A DNA stretch of 10,197 nt from an uncultured Bacteroidota bacterium. Lineage in GTDB: Bacteria > Bacteroidota > Bacteroidia > Bacteroidales > SZUA-534. The notes under the pieces are model-generated. The model worked only from the letters and a program-made list of their open reading frames with translations, was not told the origin of the DNA and did not search any database. Both the position numbers and the translations under genes were made by a program. The stretch lies in contig CALBPW010000443.1 in NCBI GenBank assembly GCA_937899145.1, forward strand, positions 1 to 10,197, written 5' to 3'. Shown here in pieces: positions 6,121-10,197 of this stretch (the first letter of the stretch is position 1; each line of letters opens with the position of its first letter).

Positions 6121-9100
6121 ATGATGAAAATGTATCTGAAAAGGGTGGTGCTTGCACTGCCAATGCTTCTGCTTTCAGCAGGGGTTTTTGCTCAGGCGCA
6201 TGATGTAAAGGGCAAAGTTCTTGACGAAGAACAGATGCCCATACCTGGAGCAAACGTGATTGTAAAAGGAACAACCAATGGCACAATTACCGCTGGCAAT
6301 GGTGAGTTCCAGATGAAAGCCTCAGACGGCGATGTGCTTCAAATATCCTATATGGGATATGTTACCGAGGAAGTTACCGTTGCAGGCGAAGGACCTTATA
6401 ATGTTAGTTTAGCTCCCGACCTTGTAGGTTTGGAAGAAGTTGTGGTAGTTGGTTATGGCGTGCAAAAGAAGAGTGACGTAACTGGCGCAATCGCTTCAGT
6501 TAAAGCTGAAGATTTGGAGCGTCGCTCATCAACAAGTGCTGTACAAGCAATGCAAGGTAAAGCAGCAGGCGTAACAGTACTCAACTCATCGGGAGCGCCG
6601 GGCGCAGGTAGCGATATCCGCGTACGTGGCTATTCTTCAAACTCTGGCAATATTGGACCTTTGTTGATTGTTGACGGACTGAAGGTTGACAACATACAAT
6701 ACCTTGACCCTTCGATGATTGAATCTATGGAGATTTTGAAAGATGCCGCATCCGCTGCCATTTATGGCGCAGAAGCTGGTAATGGTGTTGTACTTATCAC
6801 TACTAAAAGCGGCAGCAAACAAGACGGTAAAATCTTCTATAATTATCAATATTCGATAAATAAACTTGGACATCGTGCTGAATTGATGAATGCCGAACAA
6901 TATATAAATTGGAATATTGAAGGAAAACAATTTACAGAAGAACAACTTCGCGGCCCGTACAATTATGTTGGCACGATAACTAAAAATGAAGAAACCGGGC
7001 TGTACGATGTTGACGGGACCGATACTAATTGGGCTGATGTCATATTTGGTACAGGTATTACTCAAAGACATACATTCGGCGCACAAGGAGGAAACGACAG
7101 AGGCAGTTATTACATTGCTATAACTCATCTTGATGACAATGGTATAATAAAAGGCAATAAAGATGTATACAAAAGATTGTCAGCGCAAATAAACGCTGAT
7201 TACAAAATCAAAAAATGGTTTTCCGTTTCTTCTAATACATCTATCGAAAAATGGAATAAAAAAACACTTGGAGAACACAATGAGTATGGTGGCGCAAGTA
7301 ACGTATTTCTTGATGCGGCGATTGTAGACCCAATAACTCCTGTGTATTATTCTGACAAATTCACTATTCCAAGTGAATATGACGTTTACTTAGACGGTCC
7401 GTATGCCAATATAAAAGAAAAGGTTGAAAAATATGAAGAGATAACCGAAGGCGACCACAAAGGATATTATGTGAAAAAAGAGGTGAATGATACATTAGGA
7501 TATGTCAACTATTCAATGTATGGCGACAAAAATGGATATTACGCTGTATCTAAAGTATATCATGGTGATGGTATAAATCCATTAATAGCCCGTGATAGAG
7601 CCACAGGAAAAAGTGAAGGATTTAATGTGCGTGGAACTATTGCTGCTGACTTAAAACCAATAACAGGATTAATAATAACATCACGATTCGGTTATCGCTT
7701 ATGGCAAACCAAGGAAGACGATTACACAACACCATACTTTGTGAACGACCATAACCAATCTCCCAGTTATACTCTATCCGCATCATCAACCCAAGGATAC
7801 TACTATCAATGGGAAAATTTCGCCAATTACAACAAAACCTTCTTCGATTTGCACAATATTGGAGCAATGATAGGTATGTCATATACAGAATATCACCAAT
7901 TCAAAATTGGCGGAAGATTGGAAGGCGCTGATATTTTAAGATCATACGCTGACAATTTTAGATACATGGCATATTACAATGCCGATGACGATGTTTGCAC
8001 AAGAACCATTACCGACGGAACTCCTTCCGAATCGTCTAATATGTCATACTTTGGGCGTTTGTCGTGGAATTATGCAGATAAATACAATCTTCAATTCAAT
8101 TTCCGCGCAGATGCTTTTGATTCCTCAAAATTACACAAAGACAATCGCTGGGGCAAATTCCCCTCAGTATCAGCAGGCTGGACACTTAGCAAAGAGAATT
8201 TCTTAGCTGATATATTGAGTACAGCCACCATTTCTTACTTAAAATTACGTGGCTCGTGGGGACAAAACGGAAATGTATCTGTATTAAACAATTATCCGTA
8301 TGCCGTGGATGTAACATTAAATAATGCCAAATATCAATTCAATGCAGAAAACAATAAAATATCTTACGGTTCTTATATAGATGGTTTGGCCAATCCGAAT
8401 CTCAAATGGGAAACGTCAGAGCAAATTGACTTAGGATTGGATGGGCGTTTGTTAGATGACAAATTATCGTTTGCTATTGATTATTACAAGAAAACAACTA
8501 AAGATTTGTTAGTCAAAGTATCGCCTCCAAAAGAAACGGGTGTTAGAGAGACTACCGTTAACGCAGGCACCGTTGTCAATAAAGGTTTAGAATTTGAATT
8601 AGGCTGGAAAGATAAAATGGGTGATTTCTCATATTCAATAACCGCAAATGCTGCAACTTTGAAAAATGAAGTAACCTATCTTGATAATACAGTTGACCGC
8701 ATACAAGGCTCCACATTTGCTAATCACAAAATGTATACTTGCTTTGAAGAAGGCCATTCAATATGGTATTTAAGAGGCTATAAGTACGCAGGTGTTATGT
8801 CGTATGATGACGCCTTGGCCGCTGGCGATGTCGATAAAGCAGGAAAAGCATTATATGTGGCAGAAAATGGAGAATTAACAACAGCACCTGTTGAAGCTGA
8901 CCAAAAAGACCTTGGTAACGGCATTCCTAAATTCACTTATGGGCTTACTCTTAATTTTGAATATAAAAACTTTGACCTTACTATTTTTGGAACCGGTATA
9001 TCGGGTAATAAAATTTGGAATTGTCAATATCGTACAGAACACCCGACCGGTAATGGCTTAGCTCTATTCTATAAAGGAAGAAGTATAGCTTCAACTGAAA

Positions 9101-9468
9101 TGCAAACTAACGCTAAAGGTGAAGAGGAGGAAATAATAACAGGTGTAAATGTCGGCAAATATCCAACCGTCAAAAACATGAATACAAATGCCGTTTTCTA
9201 TAGTTCCTCCGCTAATCTATTTAATGGCTCATATTTCAAAATCAAGCAAATACAATTGGGCTATACTATACCTAATGAACTAACTAAAAAGATAGCTGTC
9301 GAAAGTTTCCGTATGTTTGTTGCGCTTGACGATTACTTCACATTTACCAAATACAAAGGATTTGATCCTGAAGTGGCTTCAAATGGCACCGCTAATAGCA
9401 TAGGCATTGATAAAGGTTCGTATCCAACATCAAAGAAAGTTACATTCGGTTTTAACTTAACATTCTAA
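6121..9468 (+). CDS. susC: SusC/RagA-type TonB-dependent outer membrane transporter
   Basis: This 1115-residue protein is the outer membrane channel that imports oligosaccharides together with SusD, powered by TonB. It has a signal peptide (about 1-25, cleavage after GVFAQ or nearby). An N-terminal carboxypeptidase-regulatory-like domain follows (about 27-100, KGKVLDEEQMPIPGANV). The TonB box is EEVVVVGYG at 105-113. The plug domain (about 115-232) carries the SusC/RagA signature around ESMEILKDAASAAIYG and ends GNGVVLITTKSG. The rest is the 22-strand barrel, ending in a C-terminal Phe (TFGFNLTF) as expected for BAM-dependent assembly. No STN domain precedes the plug, so it is not a sigma/anti-sigma transducer, consistent with control by the adjacent HTCS. 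Two ATGs (6121 and 6124) could start the protein; both leave the signal peptide intact. The susD gene begins 12 bp after the stop, so they form an operon. The first 700 bp are markedly richer in GC than the barrel-coding part. Substrate cannot be read from the sequence. Confidence 0.97.
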   Translation: MMKMYLKRVVLALPMLLLSAGVFAQAHDVKGKVLDEEQMPIPGANVIVKGTTNGTITAGNGEFQMKASDGDVLQISYMGYVTEEVTVAGEGPYNVSLAPDLVGLEEVVVVGYGVQKKSDVTGAIASVKAEDLERRSSTSAVQAMQGKAAGVTVLNSSGAPGAGSDIRVRGYSSNSGNIGPLLIVDGLKVDNIQYLDPSMIESMEILKDAASAAIYGAEAGNGVVLITTKSGSKQDGKIFYNYQYSINKLGHRAELMNAEQYINWNIEGKQFTEEQLRGPYNYVGTITKNEETGLYDVDGTDTNWADVIFGTGITQRHTFGAQGGNDRGSYYIAITHLDDNGIIKGNKDVYKRLSAQINADYKIKKWFSVSSNTSIEKWNKKTLGEHNEYGGASNVFLDAAIVDPITPVYYSDKFTIPSEYDVYLDGPYANIKEKVEKYEEITEGDHKGYYVKKEVNDTLGYVNYSMYGDKNGYYAVSKVYHGDGINPLIARDRATGKSEGFNVRGTIAADLKPITGLIITSRFGYRLWQTKEDDYTTPYFVNDHNQSPSYTLSASSTQGYYYQWENFANYNKTFFDLHNIGAMIGMSYTEYHQFKIGGRLEGADILRSYADNFRYMAYYNADDDVCTRTITDGTPSESSNMSYFGRLSWNYADKYNLQFNFRADAFDSSKLHKDNRWGKFPSVSAGWTLSKENFLADILSTATISYLKLRGSWGQNGNVSVLNNYPYAVDVTLNNAKYQFNAENNKISYGSYIDGLANPNLKWETSEQIDLGLDGRLLDDKLSFAIDYYKKTTKDLLVKVSPPKETGVRETTVNAGTVVNKGLEFELGWKDKMGDFSYSITANAATLKNEVTYLDNTVDRIQGSTFANHKMYTCFEEGHSIWYLRGYKYAGVMSYDDALAAGDVDKAGKALYVAENGELTTAPVEADQKDLGNGIPKFTYGLTLNFEYKNFDLTIFGTGISGNKIWNCQYRTEHPTGNGLALFYKGRSIASTEMQTNAKGEEEEIITGVNVGKYPTVKNMNTNAVFYSSSANLFNGSYFKIKQIQLGYTIPNELTKKIAVESFRMFVALDDYFTFTKYKGFDPEVASNGTANSIGIDKGSYPTSKKVTFGFNLTF

Positions 9469-9480
9469 AAAACACTTAAT

Positions 9481-10197
9481 ATGAAACAATATATTTTATC
9501 AGGAGTAATCCTGGCTGCACTGATATTACCTTCATGTAGTGAAGATAATTTGGACATTCCTAAAAAAGGAGTAGTAACAGCAGACTCTTTTTACAGCGAC
9601 CCTCAAAATGCGGAAAACGCTGCAATGTATGTGTATGAGCGTGGCATGGCTGCTCATACTGTTGCCGGCAGCTATTCTGGAGGATGCGTTTGGCAAGGCG
9701 CCATATTTGTATTGACAGAAAGCCCAACTGATGATATCTATTGGGCATCATTAAATGAAGGCGACCACAGTGATTGCCTTGCGCTCAACGAATTCAGAAA
9801 CACATTTAATGAAGACCTATCAATTATAAGCCAAGCTTATTCCGCATACTATCAAATGATACATGCCAGCAATATTATGCTTGATTACTACCAATACAAT
9901 ATGGTTAAAGATGATGATGAATTGAATGATATTGTTAATCGTTCTGTGGCAGAGGCAAAATTATCAAGAGCTTATGCGCATTTTATGTTAGCAACACTTT
10001 GGGATAATCCCCCTTTGGTTGATCACACAATTGCAGGCGACGCAAAACTCAGTAACACGCCTCATAGCGAAATCATTGAGTGGTGTATTAAAGAAGCAGA
10101 AGAAGCCGCTCAATATTTACCTTCCAAATCAAATATAAATGACCAAGATTTGACAATTCGCTTTACTAAAGAATTCGCTTACGCACTTAAAGGGAAA
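9481..10197 (+). CDS. susD: SusD/RagB-family surface glycan-binding lipoprotein (C-terminus beyond window edge)
   Basis: The frame from ATG at 9481 is open for 239 codons to the right edge; SusD proteins usually have about 500-600 residues, so over half is missing. The N-terminus is a lipoprotein signal with lipobox LPSC and acceptor Cys19. It is followed by the acidic stretch SEDN, which fits the Bacteroidetes surface-export signal for lipoproteins. The mature start (LDIPKKGVVTADSFYSDPQNAENAAMYVYE) and the helical repeats with SRAYAHFMLATLWDNPPLV near 162-180 are typical of the SusD TPR-like fold. It forms the lid of the SusC channel and binds the glycan at the cell surface. It follows susC by 12 bp without a terminator, so the two are co-transcribed. 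Further PUL genes, such as surface glycan-binding proteins or endo-acting hydrolases, are expected beyond the right edge but are not seen. Confidence 0.95.
   Translation, partial: MKQYILSGVILAALILPSCSEDNLDIPKKGVVTADSFYSDPQNAENAAMYVYERGMAAHTVAGSYSGGCVWQGAIFVLTESPTDDIYWASLNEGDHSDCLALNEFRNTFNEDLSIISQAYSAYYQMIHASNIMLDYYQYNMVKDDDELNDIVNRSVAEAKLSRAYAHFMLATLWDNPPLVDHTIAGDAKLSNTPHSEIIEWCIKEAEEAAQYLPSKSNINDQDLTIRFTKEFAYALKGK

Noticed and set aside
6121..6816. Possible sigma/anti-sigma (STN-containing) SusC transducer
   Set aside because: The N-terminal extension is a carboxypeptidase-regulatory-like domain followed directly by the TonB box and plug; no STN domain is present and no sigma factor gene is adjacent.
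6637..7128. 163-codon minus-strand open frame opposite susC
   Set aside because: It is antisense to the conserved SusC plug region and early barrel; long antisense frames are expected by chance here.

Overview
The window looks like part of a polysaccharide utilization locus (PUL) from a member of the Bacteroidota, most likely the order Bacteroidales. The evidence is a SusC/SusD pair, a hybrid two-component regulator (HTCS) and a GH43 glycosidase in one cluster. The AT-rich intergenic DNA, weak or absent Shine-Dalgarno sequences and a Bacteroidetes-type promoter candidate agree with this. Genus cannot be decided from the sequence. There are no rRNA or tRNA genes, no insertion sequence and no CRISPR array.

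Layout. Positions 1-964 (minus) hold a secreted GH43 glycosidase whose C-terminal end lies beyond the left edge. Positions 965-1457 are non-coding and carry two intrinsic terminators for the minus strand, a possible structured RNA or leader, and copies of sequence words that recur in the other intergenic region. Positions 1458-5537 (minus) encode a complete 1359-residue HTCS. Positions 5538-6120 separate the divergent HTCS and susC genes. They contain a 22-bp tandem repeat abutting the HTCS start codon, a likely HTCS promoter, three TGTTAC-type motifs about 21-22 bp apart, and a series of hairpins before susC. Positions 6121-9468 (plus) encode a complete SusC-type TonB-dependent transporter. 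Position 9481 to the right edge (plus) is the N-terminal 239 codons of the cognate SusD lipoprotein.

How it probably works (inference from family knowledge): SusD captures an oligosaccharide at the cell surface and SusC imports it to the periplasm. The exported GH43 enzyme trims arabinose- or xylose-containing side chains or oligomers there. The periplasmic propeller domain of the HTCS senses a released oligosaccharide, and its cytoplasmic AraC-type domain activates susCD and probably the GH43 gene. A pentose-containing plant glycan (arabinan, xylan or arabinoxylan) is the most plausible substrate, judged only from the GH43 enzyme.

The genes are ordinary PUL components. The less ordinary content is non-coding. 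The 22-bp tandem array is probably transcribed as the HTCS 5' leader. An 11-bp word of the array and its TGTTAC core reappear upstream of the GH43 gene, and the core also upstream of susC, which makes them candidate operators. A terminator stands 108 nt upstream of the GH43 start, preceded by pairings that are better on the minus strand. The susC gene also shows a clear base-composition step near the end of its plug domain.
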